NCBI RefSeq assembly: GCF_003816055.1
Contig: NZ_CP033906.1
Span: 1,860,001 to 1,924,000 of the forward strand
Source: Bacillus sp. FJAT-42376
GTDB lineage: Bacteria; Bacillota; Bacilli; Bacillales; Bacillaceae
Length of the DNA stretch: 64,000 nt
Direction of reading: 5' to 3'
How positions within the stretch are numbered: the stretch's first letter is position 1; each line of letters opens with the position of its first letter. The notes below the pieces were generated by a model. It saw only the letters and a program-made list of their open reading frames with translations, was not told the DNA's origin and ran no database searches. A program made the translations under genes and the position numbers. This document shows, piece by piece, positions 36,734-45,781 of this stretch.

Positions 36734-36955
36734 TACATGAGGCAAGCCTGCTTATAGAGCCGAATGAAAAACCGATGAAGCAGTCTCAAGGTAGTGCATG
36801 TTTTTGATTTCTCCCCCTTTTCCTTTTTTGTTTGTGCTGACTAATTGCATATACGCGTTGGCGGGTCTCACCCGTCCAGCTGTTCTAAGCAGCAGTCAAT
36901 CACCGTCCAATCCAATCAGCCTAATCCATTGCTTTTTTTCGAACGGCTACCAAAA
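36734..36955. other. Non-coding gap after the two membrane-protein genes
   Basis: No gene supported. GGCGGGTCTCACCCGTCCAG (about 36859-36878) and nearby CAATCAGCC look like a decayed fragment of the palindromic intergenic repeat family. Confidence 0.4.
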
Positions 36956-36956
36956 A

Positions 36957-36995
36957 AAACCCCCGGTATGCTTCAAGCAGAGCATACCGGGGGTT
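36957..36995. terminator. Strong hairpin before the DUF2254 gene end
   Basis: Stem CCCCCGGTATGCT / AGCATACCGGGGG with a short loop. On the - strand it is followed by TTTTTTTT, so it terminates the DUF2254 gene; on + the T-run is poor. Confidence 0.85.
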
Positions 36996-37062
36996 CTATT
37001 TCACTCATATCTGGACTTAGTAAACAGCATTTTGGGTTTTAAAGGGGACATTTACGGCCCGT

Positions 37063-38373
37063 TTAAATTCTCTGAAAGGATTCTCTTTGCCCGCATGCTT
37101 CGGCAAGGATCTGAAACTCATGTTCCAGATATTTTTTATCCAGTGTAAGCCATTCCACTTCCCTCAGACCTTCTAGTATATAGGATGAAAAACCCCAGAT
37201 GATATGTTTCACTTCTTGGCCGTTATTGGATGCGACAATCGTTAAAGCACGGAGGATGGAATGCATGACAGCGGTGTCGTCCTTTCCATGATGCCGGATC
37301 AAGTAAAAGCTTTTATACAATAAATCTTCAAAAGAAGGCTTATGGAATATAACGCGAAGAGACTGCCCGCTGTCCATATAATAAGGGCGGGGAGTATAGG
37401 TTTTCCCGAGCTTCGTCAGGATTCTAGCGATATGTTCCACTGCATTCGCGGTCGTATAGGGGTCGTTGAATGCAGGTGATATGGATCGGATGGCGATTTC
37501 AGAAAGCTTTTGCAGTCCAAAGCCGACATCCTGTACCGGCTCCTGTTCAGGGATAATCAAGATCTGATCCAGCAGCCTTTCTGTATCGGCACCATCAGGC
37601 GCCCAATAAGTAAGAATCGGGGTGCCTTCATCAACATAGCTGCCCAGGTCTTTATCAATCCTGACTACAGCATTCATCGTTTGGGCCGCTTTAATCATAT
37701 CCTGAAGCTGCACATGCTGAATGTATCCGGCTTTTTTGCTCTTCAGTTCCCTGCCTTCTCCAGATGTGATTGTGTTAACTTCACTGGAGGATGGCTGCGC
37801 ATGAAGTCTTTCATCCGCCTTGCGATTTTCTTCCCAAGCTTTCATCGTTTTGCTTGTAATTTGAAAAATGAGATTGCTGACTTTAATGGAAGCTACCGAA
37901 TGATGGATAAAGAAAACAAACGCTGCAAGACAGGCAAAGGCAACAATAATGGCCAGTGTAGGCACAATGAATAAATCTCCGCCCTTATCCCTTGCTAAAA
38001 GCAGAAGAACAATCGTATAAACGAAACCGCCTGTGAACATGCCAAGAACGCGCTGGGAGCTTTTGTCAGAGGTGAAGTTCTGCAAGGCCCTCGGTGAAAA
38101 CTGGGCGGCATAAGTGGTCAGTACGACAAGAATCGACGAGAACGTAATGGTTGTCATCGTTAAAAGGGAAGTAGCAAGAGAGCTTAAAATTGTCTGGGCG
38201 AGCTGCATATCGGACAGAAATAAATCAGGTATGTAATCGTACAATCCGGTGTGCTTTGAAGCATACCGGTCAAGTGCCATGCTGGCATAGGCGAAGAACA
38301 GGGCGATGATCCCGTAAAGCAAGGGGATGAACCAAAAGCTTGCCCGCACCTGTAAAAAACGGTTCTTTTCCAT
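37063..38373 (-). CDS. DUF2254 membrane protein
   Basis: A 436-residue protein with about four N-terminal membrane helices (residues about 10-170: FWFIPLLYGIIALFFAYASMALD, LLTMTTITFSSILVVLTTYAAQFSPRAL, VLGMFTGGFVYTIVLLLLA). A large soluble region (about 200-436) follows, with the family motif SPAFNDPYTTANAVEHIA. DUF2254 has no established function. The start at 38373 is fixed by GGAGG seven bases upstream (MEKNRFLQVRASFWF); the frame extends further. Confidence 0.85.
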   Translation of the reverse strand: MEKNRFLQVRASFWFIPLLYGIIALFFAYASMALDRYASKHTGLYDYIPDLFLSDMQLAQTILSSLATSLLTMTTITFSSILVVLTTYAAQFSPRALQNFTSDKSSQRVLGMFTGGFVYTIVLLLLARDKGGDLFIVPTLAIIVAFACLAAFVFFIHHSVASIKVSNLIFQITSKTMKAWEENRKADERLHAQPSSSEVNTITSGEGRELKSKKAGYIQHVQLQDMIKAAQTMNAVVRIDKDLGSYVDEGTPILTYWAPDGADTERLLDQILIIPEQEPVQDVGFGLQKLSEIAIRSISPAFNDPYTTANAVEHIARILTKLGKTYTPRPYYMDSGQSLRVIFHKPSFEDLLYKSFYLIRHHGKDDTAVMHSILRALTIVASNNGQEVKHIIWGFSSYILEGLREVEWLTLDKKYLEHEFQILAEACGQRESFQRI

Positions 38374-38458
38374 TGAAATTCCTCCGGTATTGGCAGATGG
38401 CCATTTTTCATGTATAGTGAACAGGTCAGCTAAATACAAATCCGTTTTTCAAAACGGG

Positions 38459-38585
38459 AGAGGTTCTAGCACAACCCTCTATAAAAAACTAAGGACAGCA
38501 ATATCAGAGGCGTTCCTTGGATATTGTTTTTTGTTTTTTTATAGATCATTCGCTAAGGCACCTCTCTAGGGGTGCCTTTATTATT
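38459..38585 (+). promoter_or_regulatory. PreQ1-I riboswitch and terminator upstream of queC
   Basis: AGAGGTTCTAGC-ACAACCCTCT-ATAAAAAACTAAGGA (38459-38495) matches the preQ1-I aptamer: P1 stem, C-rich loop and A-rich H-type pseudoknot tail. A hairpin AAGGCACC / GGGTGCCTT with a T-rich tail at 38554-38585 is the likely expression platform. It precedes queCDEF, the biosynthetic operon of the ligand. Confidence 0.95.
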
Positions 38586-38651
38586 TCACCGAATTGAATC
38601 ATGATAAACATGGTTGTGACTGGAAGCTCCGTCTACAGGAGGAGATTTAAC

Positions 38652-39311
38652 ATGAAAAATGAAAAAGCACTGGTTGTTTTCAGCGGAGGCCAGGACAGCA
38701 CCACCTGTCTATTCTGGGCATTAAAAAATTATAAAGAAGTAGAAGCGGTCACGTTTAACTATAATCAGCGGCATAAGCTTGAAATTGAAATCGCCGAAGC
38801 CATTGCAAAAGAGCAGGGAATCCGGCATCACGTCCTGGACATGTCCCTGCTGAATCAGCTTGCGCCGAACGCATTGACTAGAAATGATATTGAGATTGAA
38901 CAAAAAGATGGCGAACTGCCGTCGACCTTTGTTCCCGGGAGAAATCTGCTGTTCCTATCATTTGCATCCGTTCTGGCCAATCAGATTGGAGCCAGGCACA
39001 TCGTGACCGGAGTGTGTGAAACAGATTTCAGCGGGTATCCGGACTGCCGCGACCAATTTATAAAATCCTGCAATGTCACCGTCAATCTGGCTATGGATGA
39101 GCAGCTTGTCTTCCATACACCGCTTATGTGGCTGAACAAAGAAGAAACGTGGGAGCTCGCAGATGAATTGGGAGCCCTTGATTATGTCCGGACGAAAACC
39201 CTCACATGCTATAACGGAATTCCGGCAGATGGCTGCGGTGAATGCCCGGCATGTGTGCTGCGAAAAAATGGCCTTGACGCCTATATGAACAAAAAGGAGG
39301 CGGCGAAATGA
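38652..39311 (+). CDS. queC: 7-cyano-7-deazaguanine synthase QueC
   Basis: A 219-residue ATP-dependent enzyme converting 7-carboxy-7-deazaguanine to preQ0 in queuosine synthesis. The PP-loop is [13 protein letters not shown] (about 11-23), and the zinc site is in [19 protein letters not shown] near the C-terminus. The start at 38652 is set by AGGAGGAG seven bases upstream; the open frame back to 38601 is in the leader. Overlaps queD by four bases. Confidence 0.97.
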   Translation: MKNEKALVVFSGGQDSTTCLFWALKNYKEVEAVTFNYNQRHKLEIEIAEAIAKEQGIRHHVLDMSLLNQLAPNALTRNDIEIEQKDGELPSTFVPGRNLLFLSFASVLANQIGARHIVTGVCETDFSGYPDCRDQFIKSCNVTVNLAMDEQLVFHTPLMWLNKEETWELADELGALDYVRTKTLTCYNGIPADGCGECPACVLRKNGLDAYMNKKEAAK

Positions 39312-39748
39312 TTCAGCAGATTTATCCTCAAGTGAACCATGACTATCAATATGAGCTTAATAAAGACATGCATCTGTCCGCCGCCCATTATATTCCCCAT
39401 GAAAGTGCCGGCCCGTGCCGCAATGTCCATGGGCATACGTATTTTGTCAATGTAACCATTGCCGGAAACACGCTGGATGAGTCAGGGTTTCTTGTGAACT
39501 TTAAAACGCTGAAAAATCTTGTACACGGACAATTTGATCATACGATTTTAAATGAGCATGCTCTTTTTAATTCTGAAAGTCCAGAGGATTTTCCGACAAC
39601 AGAAGTAGTTGCCCGTAAAATCAGCGAGGTCATTCAGGCGGAGTTGGATCAGCTTCCTGGCAAGCCTGTCTGTGTACAGGTATTTGTCAGAGAAACCCCG
39701 ACAAGCTATGTGGTCTTCCGTCCGAAGAAGGTGAAAAGCAATGGCTGA
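39308..39748 (+). CDS. queD: 6-carboxy-tetrahydropterin synthase QueD
   Basis: A 146-residue T-fold enzyme that converts dihydroneopterin triphosphate to 6-carboxytetrahydropterin. Zinc ligands are in LSAAHYIP and [11 protein letters not shown] (His-x-His), the catalytic Cys is in GPCRNVHG, and DHTILNE carries a further conserved Asp/His pair. Overlaps both neighbours by a few bases, so the operon is translationally coupled. Confidence 0.96.
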   Translation: MIQQIYPQVNHDYQYELNKDMHLSAAHYIPHESAGPCRNVHGHTYFVNVTIAGNTLDESGFLVNFKTLKNLVHGQFDHTILNEHALFNSESPEDFPTTEVVARKISEVIQAELDQLPGKPVCVQVFVRETPTSYVVFRPKKVKSNG

Positions 39749-40472
39749 AACGATTCCGGTTCTTGAAATTTTCGGCCCGACGATCCAGGGAGAAGGGATG
39801 GTCATCGGCCAGAAAACGATGTTCATCCGGACGGCAGGCTGCGATTATTCCTGTTCATGGTGTGACTCCGCTTTTACATGGGACGGGTCCGCGAAGAATG
39901 ACATCATCCAGATGGATGCCGAGCAGGTATGGGCAGAGCTCACCCGTGTTGGCGGAAACCGTTTTTCGCATGTGACGGTATCCGGAGGAAATCCGGCGCT
40001 GCTGAAAAATTTACAGTCTGTCATCTCGCTGCTGAAAGAAAAGGGCATGGAGATTGCTCTCGAGACGCAGGGAAGCCGATACCAGGAATGGTTCACGGAG
40101 ATTGATGACCTTACCATTTCCCCCAAGCCGCCAAGTTCAGGGATGAATAGGGATTTTGATGTTTTGAGCGGTATTTTTAACCGTCTGAAAGATGCTGGTA
40201 CCCTTTCTTCAGCAAGCCTGAAAGTGGTTATATTCAATGAAGAAGATTTAGCCTATGCAAAAACGGTTCATCTCAGGTACCCAGGTATTCCATTTTATCT
40301 GCAGGTCGGAAATGACGATACAGCAACTGCAGATGATGAAGCATTGATGAAAACACTGATGAGCCGCTATGAATGGCTGATCGATCAGGTTATGCAAGAT
40401 GAACAATTAAATCGTGTCCGCGTTCTCCCGCAGCTTCATACGCTGCTGTGGGGAAACAAGCGCGGCGTTTAA
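39741..40472 (+). CDS. queE: 7-carboxy-7-deazaguanine synthase QueE
   Basis: A 243-residue radical SAM enzyme that contracts the ring of carboxytetrahydropterin to 7-carboxy-7-deazaguanine. The cluster motif is [15 protein letters not shown] (CxxxCxxC), the substrate/SAM-binding block is [26 protein letters not shown] and the glycine-rich [10 protein letters not shown] follows. Ends 13 bases before queF. Confidence 0.96.
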   Translation: MAETIPVLEIFGPTIQGEGMVIGQKTMFIRTAGCDYSCSWCDSAFTWDGSAKNDIIQMDAEQVWAELTRVGGNRFSHVTVSGGNPALLKNLQSVISLLKEKGMEIALETQGSRYQEWFTEIDDLTISPKPPSSGMNRDFDVLSGIFNRLKDAGTLSSASLKVVIFNEEDLAYAKTVHLRYPGIPFYLQVGNDDTATADDEALMKTLMSRYEWLIDQVMQDEQLNRVRVLPQLHTLLWGNKRGV

Positions 40473-40485
40473 AGGAGAAGTGAAC

Positions 40486-40983
40486 ATGAGCGGAAGAAAA
40501 GACGAAGAATTGACAGGAGTAACTCTATTAGGAAACCAGGGAACGAACTATTTATTCGAATATTCCCCTGACATTCTCGAATCCTTTGAAAATAAGCATA
40601 CCGGCCGGGATTACTTTGTGAAATTCAATTGTCCGGAATTTACCTCCCTGTGTCCGAAAACAGGCCAGCCGGACTTTGCAACCATTTATATCAGCTATAT
40701 TCCAGACAAGCTGATGGTGGAAAGCAAATCCTTGAAGCTATATCTCTTCAGCTTCAGAAACCACGGCGATTTTCATGAGGATTGCATGAACATCATCATG
40801 AACGACTTGATTGACCTGATGGATCCCCGCTATATCGAAGTTTGGGGGAAATTCACACCAAGAGGCGGAATTTCCATCGATCCGTATACGAACTACGGGA
40901 AGCCGGGAACGAAGTATGAAACAATGGCGGAACACCGTTTGATGAATCATGATCTGTATCCGGAAAAGGTGGATAACCGTTAA
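40486..40983 (+). CDS. queF: NADPH-dependent preQ0 reductase QueF
   Basis: A 165-residue single-domain QueF that reduces preQ0 to preQ1. The covalent-thioimide Cys56 is in [15 protein letters not shown] with Asp63, and the QueF specificity motif is [21 protein letters not shown]. Start at 40486 (AAAGGAG seven bases upstream) leaves a 13-base gap from queE; an earlier in-frame region overlaps queE. Last gene of the riboswitch operon. Confidence 0.97.
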   Translation: MSGRKDEELTGVTLLGNQGTNYLFEYSPDILESFENKHTGRDYFVKFNCPEFTSLCPKTGQPDFATIYISYIPDKLMVESKSLKLYLFSFRNHGDFHEDCMNIIMNDLIDLMDPRYIEVWGKFTPRGGISIDPYTNYGKPGTKYETMAEHRLMNHDLYPEKVDNR

Positions 40984-40987
40984 AATG

Positions 40988-41020
40988 AGACAGCTTTCCT
41001 TATGGAAGGCTGTTTTTTAA
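40988..41020 (+). terminator. Terminator of queCDEF
   Basis: Stem ACAGCTTTCC / GGAAGGCTGT with a TTAT loop followed by TTTTTT. Confidence 0.9.
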
Positions 41021-41098
41021 TATGAATCCATCCAGTCGAAAAGGATTTTTTAAGAGGAGGGTGGAATAGGTTACAAATAGGAAATAGGAGGGGAAAAC

Positions 41099-41320
41099 AT
41101 GAAAAAATACAAAATCCGCTATCACTTCAGCAATGATTTTTATGTGACGAGAGAAGTGGAGAGTGAACTTGATAAAAGCTCCGTTCTCATGAAATTCAGT
41201 GAAGAGGAAAGAATGATGTTCGAAGATAAACGCGGGGATCTGCTCAGCTTTTTTATGCGTGATGTGAAGCTCGTCACGGTTGAAGACGGAAATGGAAATA
41301 CAGTCAAAGCAGGTTTTTGA
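41099..41320 (+). CDS. Small hypothetical protein, 73 aa
   Basis: ATG with AGGAGGGG upstream. The product (MKKYKIRYHFSNDFYVTREVESELDKSS...) has alternating charged/hydrophobic residues suggesting a small beta-rich fold, and ends with a second beta pair (DVKLVTVEDGNGNTV). There is no membrane segment. A terminator follows directly. It lies between queF and ykvS, where B. subtilis has small ykv genes, but I do not recognise an orthologue. Confidence 0.75.
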   Translation: MKKYKIRYHFSNDFYVTREVESELDKSSVLMKFSEEERMMFEDKRGDLLSFFMRDVKLVTVEDGNGNTVKAGF

Positions 41321-41341
41321 ATTACACGTCTTATATACTGA

Positions 41342-41375
41342 AAAAGGGAGATGCATTGTACGCATTCCCTTTTTT
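41342..41375 (+). terminator. Terminator after the 73-aa gene
   Basis: Stem GGGAGATGC / GCATTCCC (one bulge) followed by TTTTTT. Confidence 0.8.
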
Positions 41376-41560
41376 GATTGAAGATAGCAGATAGACGTGA
41401 CGCCTGCTTAGAGAAAGTCGCAAAGCTGGGATGAGAATCACTGCCCGCATTTTGATGAAGCAGCCCTGGAGCGGAAACCAGCAAGTAAGTAGGAAGGGCA
41501 CATCTTGAAAAACCTTCCGAGGGGCCTCTTTTTTTTACCATGTCATACTGTCGAATATTA

Positions 41561-41700
41561 GCGAAAAATCGATATATGGAAAAAATCGCCGATATATCAG
41601 AAAAATCGCCGATATATCAAAAAAATCGCCGATATACCAAAAAAATCGCCGATATATCAGAAAAATCGTCGATATACCGGAAGAATAGCCGATATACCGG
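41561..41700. repeat. Seven-unit 20-bp tandem repeat
   Basis: Seven consecutive 20-base units, consensus AAAAATCGCCGATATATCAG. Inner units differ by 0-3 bases; the first and last are most divergent. Each carries the palindromic core GATATATC or its GATATACC variant. The open frame on the - strand through it encodes only a repetitive peptide and is not a gene. Confidence 0.97.
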
Positions 41701-42097
41701 ATATCCATCAGGAAAATAACTAGCCTCATTATTCAGCGCAGGATGCTGGAGACCTGATCTCGCCCGAAATGTCTTGCTGCATCACCAAAATTGATAGCCT
41801 TGTTAGAGCCCTTCTCACTTCTCTAAAAACAGTAGAAATGCTCCGTTTTCAGACCTAGCGGCTGCGCATATTCAATGGCAGCCCAGTCCTTCGGCGGAAG
41901 GCGCCAGTGCCTCAGAGATATCCCCTTCTCGAATAGCCAAAGTTTGTCCGCATGTCCGCCTAATCCCAATTACGATATTCCGATTAGCTGTCCGCTGAAT
42001 TGGTTTTCCAAGAGGATCGGATCGATGTCCGCCTTTGCCAGCTGTCCATTCTTCGAATCTGCTAACTTGCCGATCATCTGCAGCAATGAAACGCATA
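41701..42097. other. Non-coding region after the tandem repeat
   Basis: No ORF with a ribosome-binding site on either strand. TGTCCGC occurs several times (about 41945-42035) without regular spacing. No RNA element recognised. Confidence 0.4.
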
Positions 42098-42589
42098 TTA
42101 CAGCAGTCTCCCCATCATGTACTCATCGACCCATTCTCCATCTACGAAGAGTGAATGCCGAATGGTTCCTTCTATTTCAAATTGTTTCTTCAGATAAAGG
42201 GCAATGGCGGGTTGATTGTGAGCCATGACCGTTAATTCCAAACGATGCAGGTTCTGTTTCTGGCCCCAGTCAATTGCAGCATCGATGAGGCGTCCGCCAA
42301 TCCCTTTCTTTTGATAATGAGGCAGCACTCCGAGGACAATGGCTGCTTTGTGCCGGTTTCGCTGAAGCATGCCGGGAATCACCATAATAAAGCCCTGCAG
42401 CCTTTCATTCTCTTTGCTGACCCAGACAAAAATCTCCTTATTCAGAGCGTTCTTTAATTTTTCTGTGTACGCATCATAATCAGATGACCGCTCTCCGGGC
42501 TCATAAAGCATCGTTTGAGTGCCCTCATCAAGTTCCAGAAGGAGTTTTAAGTGGCTCCCGGCATCCTCTAAAAGAAGCGGCTGAATCAT
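42098..42589 (-). CDS. GNAT-family N-acetyltransferase
   Basis: A 163-residue acetyl-CoA-dependent acyltransferase. The acetyl-CoA pyrophosphate loop is visible in VLGVLPHYQKKGIGGRLIDAA (Q/RxxGxG/A), followed by the C-terminal strand-helix pair LELTVMAHNQPAIALYLKKQFEIEG. Acceptor substrate unknown. ATG preceded by AAGGGGGTG. Confidence 0.9.
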   Translation of the reverse strand: MIQPLLLEDAGSHLKLLLELDEGTQTMLYEPGERSSDYDAYTEKLKNALNKEIFVWVSKENERLQGFIMVIPGMLQRNRHKAAIVLGVLPHYQKKGIGGRLIDAAIDWGQKQNLHRLELTVMAHNQPAIALYLKKQFEIEGTIRHSLFVDGEWVDEYMMGRLL

Positions 42590-42799
42590 TTTTACACCCC
42601 CTTTGACTTTTTTCTAATTTTAGCATTTATTGGATGGCTGCTCTTAAAATATTTCCTTGTGAGAAAAAAGTCGGCAGGAAAACAAGATAATGGAAAGATT
42701 GTAGGTCTGCCGGTTTGTTTTTATGATGCTGCCATTATAAAAACAGATCGCACACGAACTTTTTAGATGTTGATTTGGAAACCAAGGAGGAACGAACCA

Positions 42800-43597
42800 A
42801 TGTTTAAAAAAACAGGTACATTATTAGGAGTTTGTATGCTGGGAGCTGTGTTATTTACTCCGGCTAAAGGAGAAGCAGCACTTGGGGATCAGCTTCTTCA
42901 TAAAGGAATGTCGAATGGGGATGTAAAAGAGCTTCAAACGTATTTGCTCACAAAACAAGTGTATCCCTACTATGACAGCACGGGAAATTACGGGTCTATA
43001 ACAGAGGAAGCTGTCCGTGATTTTCAAAAAAAAGCAGGCATCAAATCTGATGGAATTGCCGGGCCGCAGACCATTGCAAAAATTAAAGTGCTTAAGCCGG
43101 GCAACATTGGAAAGCCGGTAGCCGATTTGCAAAATAAGCTGAAGGCGTGGAATGTCTATTCAGGTGCCGCAGACGGAATGTATGGAAGCGGAACGAAAAA
43201 TGCGGTAGCCAGGTTTCAGTCGCAAAAAGGGCTGTCTGCTGATGGAATTGCGGGTCCAAGGACGTTTAATGAGCTAAATAAAAGGGTGAATACGGCTTCG
43301 GGAACGGTAAAAGAAGTAACAGTACATAGCACGGCCTACACTGCAAGCTGCAAAGGCTGCTCAGGTGTAACGAAAATGGGGATTGATTTAAACCGATTTG
43401 ATGACTCCAAAGTAATTGCCGTGGATCCAAATGTCATTCCGCTTGGCTCTGCTGTGGAAGTAGAAGGCTATGGAAGGGCAGTAGCCGGGGATGTCGGGGG
43501 AGCCATCAATGGAAATGAAATTGATGTTTTCTTCGATGACCTTAACGAGGCGATGAACTGGGGCAGCAGACAAGTGAAAGTAAAGGTTTACCGGTAA
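42800..43597 (+). CDS. Secreted wall enzyme: two PG-binding domains plus 3D domain
   Basis: A 265-residue exported protein. Signal peptide about 1-28 (GTLLGVCMLGAVLFTPAKGEA). Two PG_binding_1 repeats (about 32-95 and 100-165, each with a GSxTxxAVxxFQ..xGL..DGIAGP pattern), then a 3D domain (about 180-265) with TAYTAS, DPNVIPLGS and AVAGDVGGAINGNEIDVFF. 3D domains resemble MltA-type lytic transglycosylases; the conserved Asp of GDVGGAI is kept. Start at 42800 by AAGGAGGA ten bases upstream. Likely a peptidoglycan hydrolase related to YocH. Confidence 0.88.
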   Translation: MFKKTGTLLGVCMLGAVLFTPAKGEAALGDQLLHKGMSNGDVKELQTYLLTKQVYPYYDSTGNYGSITEEAVRDFQKKAGIKSDGIAGPQTIAKIKVLKPGNIGKPVADLQNKLKAWNVYSGAADGMYGSGTKNAVARFQSQKGLSADGIAGPRTFNELNKRVNTASGTVKEVTVHSTAYTASCKGCSGVTKMGIDLNRFDDSKVIAVDPNVIPLGSAVEVEGYGRAVAGDVGGAINGNEIDVFFDDLNEAMNWGSRQVKVKVYR

Positions 43598-43601
43598 CCG
43601 G

Positions 43602-43635
43602 AAAAAAGGATGGCGCATTTGGCCATCCTTTTTAA
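43602..43635. terminator. Terminator after the 3D-domain gene
   Basis: Stem AAAAAGGATGGC / GGCCATCCTTTTT, usable in both directions, between convergent genes. Confidence 0.9.
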
Positions 43636-43658
43636 AAGAGATATTACGAATTAAAGAA

Positions 43659-43841
43659 TCAGGATTCCTTGAGGATTTTATAGTTTTTATGATTCACGAC
43701 TGTGCGTCTCTCGAGTTCAAGATCAAGAAAATTCTCCATATACGTCAGATCAACGATTACCGAATTTTCGTTTACCTTTTCGACGATTCCCCGCAGGCCG
43801 TTTTTAAATTCAATAAGGTTTCCAACTTTAGCAATCTTCAT
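43659..43841 (-). CDS. ykvS: YkvS-family (DUF2187) protein
   Basis: A 60-residue protein with a small KOW/SH3-like beta fold (KVGNLIEFKNGLRGIVEKVNENSVIVDLTYMENF), matching the DUF2187 family of short Bacillus proteins. Function unknown. ATG preceded by AAGGAGAGAGG. Gene order agrees with ykvS-ykvT. Confidence 0.85.
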   Translation of the reverse strand: MKIAKVGNLIEFKNGLRGIVEKVNENSVIVDLTYMENFLDLELERRTVVNHKNYKILKES

Positions 43842-44003
43842 TTCCTCTCTCCTTCAATCGTACTAACTACCCCCATTAGAAAACATTTTGCACTATTTTG
43901 CCAATAAAGTAAAGACTATTTTGACAGCGCTCTCTCGGTATGTCAAGCGTGCCTGAAAGGTAGATTCATTCTTATTGTGCTATCATAAAATGGAGGATTC
44001 TAT

Positions 44004-44120
44004 ATAAATACGGGAAATGATCATTTTTATGTTCCGGCTTTTGAAGCAGTCTATTCCGCTTTAAATGGGAGCAGGCTGATCTATATGATTAAATCTCATC
44101 AGAAACATGCAAAAAAGTGA
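44004..44120 (+). other. Possible small ORF with AUA start, 38 codons
   Basis: GGAGG at 43992-43996 is followed seven bases later by ATA AAT ACG and an open frame of 38 codons ending TGA at 44118. The frame has no ATG/GTG/TTG near that ribosome-binding site. The predicted peptide ((M)NTGNDHFYVPAFEAV...) has protein-like composition. It may be a gene with a rare start, a gene disabled by an ATG-to-ATA change, or chance. Confidence 0.3.
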
Positions 44121-44139
44121 TAGGAAGGGAGTCAGGAAA

Positions 44140-45012
44140 TTGGAGCAAACAGGTTTGGTGCTTGAAGGCGGAGGAATGCGTGGGGTCTATACTGCAGGGG
44201 TGCTGGAGTATTTTATGGAAAAGGATCTTTATTTTCCATATGTAATCGGAGTTTCTGCGGGTGCCTGTATGGCAGCCTCCTATTTATCAAGGCAAATGGA
44301 CAGAAACCGGACGGTAAACATTGACTACGCGGGGGACCCGAAATATTTGTCTCTTCAAAACTATATTAAAAACAGGCAGCTGTTCGGAATGGATTATATT
44401 TTTGATGAAATACCCAATAGGCTCGTTCCGTTTGATTTTGAGGCTTTCTCCAAAAACCCGGAACGTCTTGTTATTGGAACAACGGATTGCGAAACTGGAG
44501 AACCTGTTTATTTCAATAAACCGGAAACGATGGGCGATTTATTAACCATTATCCGGGCATCGAGTTCATTGCCATTTATTGCACCGATGGTTCCATACCA
44601 GGACAAGCTTCTCATGGACGGAGGAATTGTCGACTCTGTTCCGATCAGGAAGGCGGAAGAGGACGGGATTGAGAGAAGTGTCGTGGTTCTCACAAGGAAC
44701 AAAGGATACATAAAATCCGCTCCAAAAGCCCAATGGATGGTCAGAAGATCATTAAGGAAATATCCGAAGCTTGCGAAAGCCATCCTGAACCGGTACAAGA
44801 TGTACAATGAAACGATGGCTTATCTTGCAGAGCAGGAGAAAAAGGGCCGTATTTTTGTGATTCAGCCGACAGCAAAGCTTGAAGTCGGAAGAATTGAACG
44901 AGATCCGGTAAAACTGGACGCGCTCTATAGACAGGGAATAGAAGATGCAAAACAAATAGCCGGCGAGCTTCAAGTATGGCTTGAAAAAAGCGGACAGCCT
45001 GCCGTACGATAA
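44140..45012 (+). CDS. Patatin-like phospholipase family protein
   Basis: A 290-residue serine hydrolase-fold protein of the bacterial patatin/RssA group. Oxyanion-hole motif LEGGGMRGVYTAGVLE (about 7-22), nucleophile elbow GVSAG (about 38-42) and catalytic Asp in DGGIVDSVP (about 161-169) form a complete Ser-Asp dyad. The C-terminal part has a basic helical segment (MVRRSLRKYPKLAKAIL). Lipid acyl-hydrolase activity is inferred; substrate unknown. TTG 44140 is chosen (AAGGGAG eight bases upstream); the frame is open to 44107. Confidence 0.9.
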   Translation: MEQTGLVLEGGGMRGVYTAGVLEYFMEKDLYFPYVIGVSAGACMAASYLSRQMDRNRTVNIDYAGDPKYLSLQNYIKNRQLFGMDYIFDEIPNRLVPFDFEAFSKNPERLVIGTTDCETGEPVYFNKPETMGDLLTIIRASSSLPFIAPMVPYQDKLLMDGGIVDSVPIRKAEEDGIERSVVVLTRNKGYIKSAPKAQWMVRRSLRKYPKLAKAILNRYKMYNETMAYLAEQEKKGRIFVIQPTAKLEVGRIERDPVKLDALYRQGIEDAKQIAGELQVWLEKSGQPAVR

Positions 45013-45082
45013 CTGCCTCAAACACTCCATCGGTTTAAACAGTTCTTTTGCAGGGAAAAGTACCGGCAGAGGAGTGATAAAG

Positions 45083-45721
45083 ATGAAAGTATTAATAGCG
45101 GGTGCCAATGGAGGCACAGGCAGACTTGTGATTGAAAAAGCATTGAAAAAAGGGTATGACCCGATTGCGATGATCCGGGATCCCAAGCAGGCGGATGACC
45201 TTGAACAGATCGGGGCCAAAACGGTTGTGGCAGACTTGGAAGGCGATGTGTCAGAAGCTGTTCAAATAGCCGATGCCGTCATTTTTGCTGCTGGATCAGG
45301 CTCAAGCACAGGTGATGATAAAACGATAGCGATTGACCAGGATGGCGCAATTAAACTGATTGACGCAGCAAAAAAGCATGGGGTTAAGAAATTCGTGATG
45401 CTGAGCTCGATCGGAACGGATGCCCCGGATCAGGCACCTGAAGAAATGAAGCTATATCTCAGGTCAAAGGCAGTAGCAGATGAATATTTAAGAAATTCTG
45501 AGCTTTCCTATACAATCGTTCGTCCCGGTGCATTATCAGATGAGGATGGATCAGGGAAAATTGCTGCAGGGAAGTCAGTGAATCACGAAGGATCCATTCC
45601 GAGGGAAGACGTGGCGGAAGTTCTTGTCTCAAGCATTGAAGAAGGATCCGCTCACAATCAGACGTTTGAAATCATCAGCGGCGATACAGATATTTCCGAG
45701 GCAATCCAGTCTATCATGTAA
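45083..45721 (+). CDS. NAD(P)-binding Rossmann protein (atypical SDR, YhfK-like)
   Basis: A 212-residue protein beginning MKVLIAGANGGTGRLVIEKALKKGY, a GxxGxxG dinucleotide-binding motif. It continues with VVADLEGDV, AVIFAAGSGS and KFVMLSSIGTD, the pattern of the NmrA/atypical SDR5 group that includes B. subtilis YhfK. The YxxxK dyad of classical SDRs is not evident. Start at ATG 45083 (GAGGAG eight bases upstream). Substrate unknown. Confidence 0.85.
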   Translation: MKVLIAGANGGTGRLVIEKALKKGYDPIAMIRDPKQADDLEQIGAKTVVADLEGDVSEAVQIADAVIFAAGSGSSTGDDKTIAIDQDGAIKLIDAAKKHGVKKFVMLSSIGTDAPDQAPEEMKLYLRSKAVADEYLRNSELSYTIVRPGALSDEDGSGKIAAGKSVNHEGSIPREDVAEVLVSSIEEGSAHNQTFEIISGDTDISEAIQSIM

Positions 45722-45781
45722 GCAGTAATTGATGGATGTCATCCTGCCCTGTACACTGTAATAAGTAAGGGAGGTATTGTC

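Noticed and set aside
41380..41520. Additional copy of the palindromic intergenic repeat
   Set aside because: Only GGAGCGGAAACCAGC-like fragments are seen; neither terminal repeat is present.
41561..41700. CRISPR array
   Set aside because: The 20-bp units are contiguous with no spacers, and no cas genes are present in the window.
41535..41729. 64-codon ORF on the - strand
   Set aside because: It is a translation of the 20-bp tandem repeat and encodes only a repetitive peptide.
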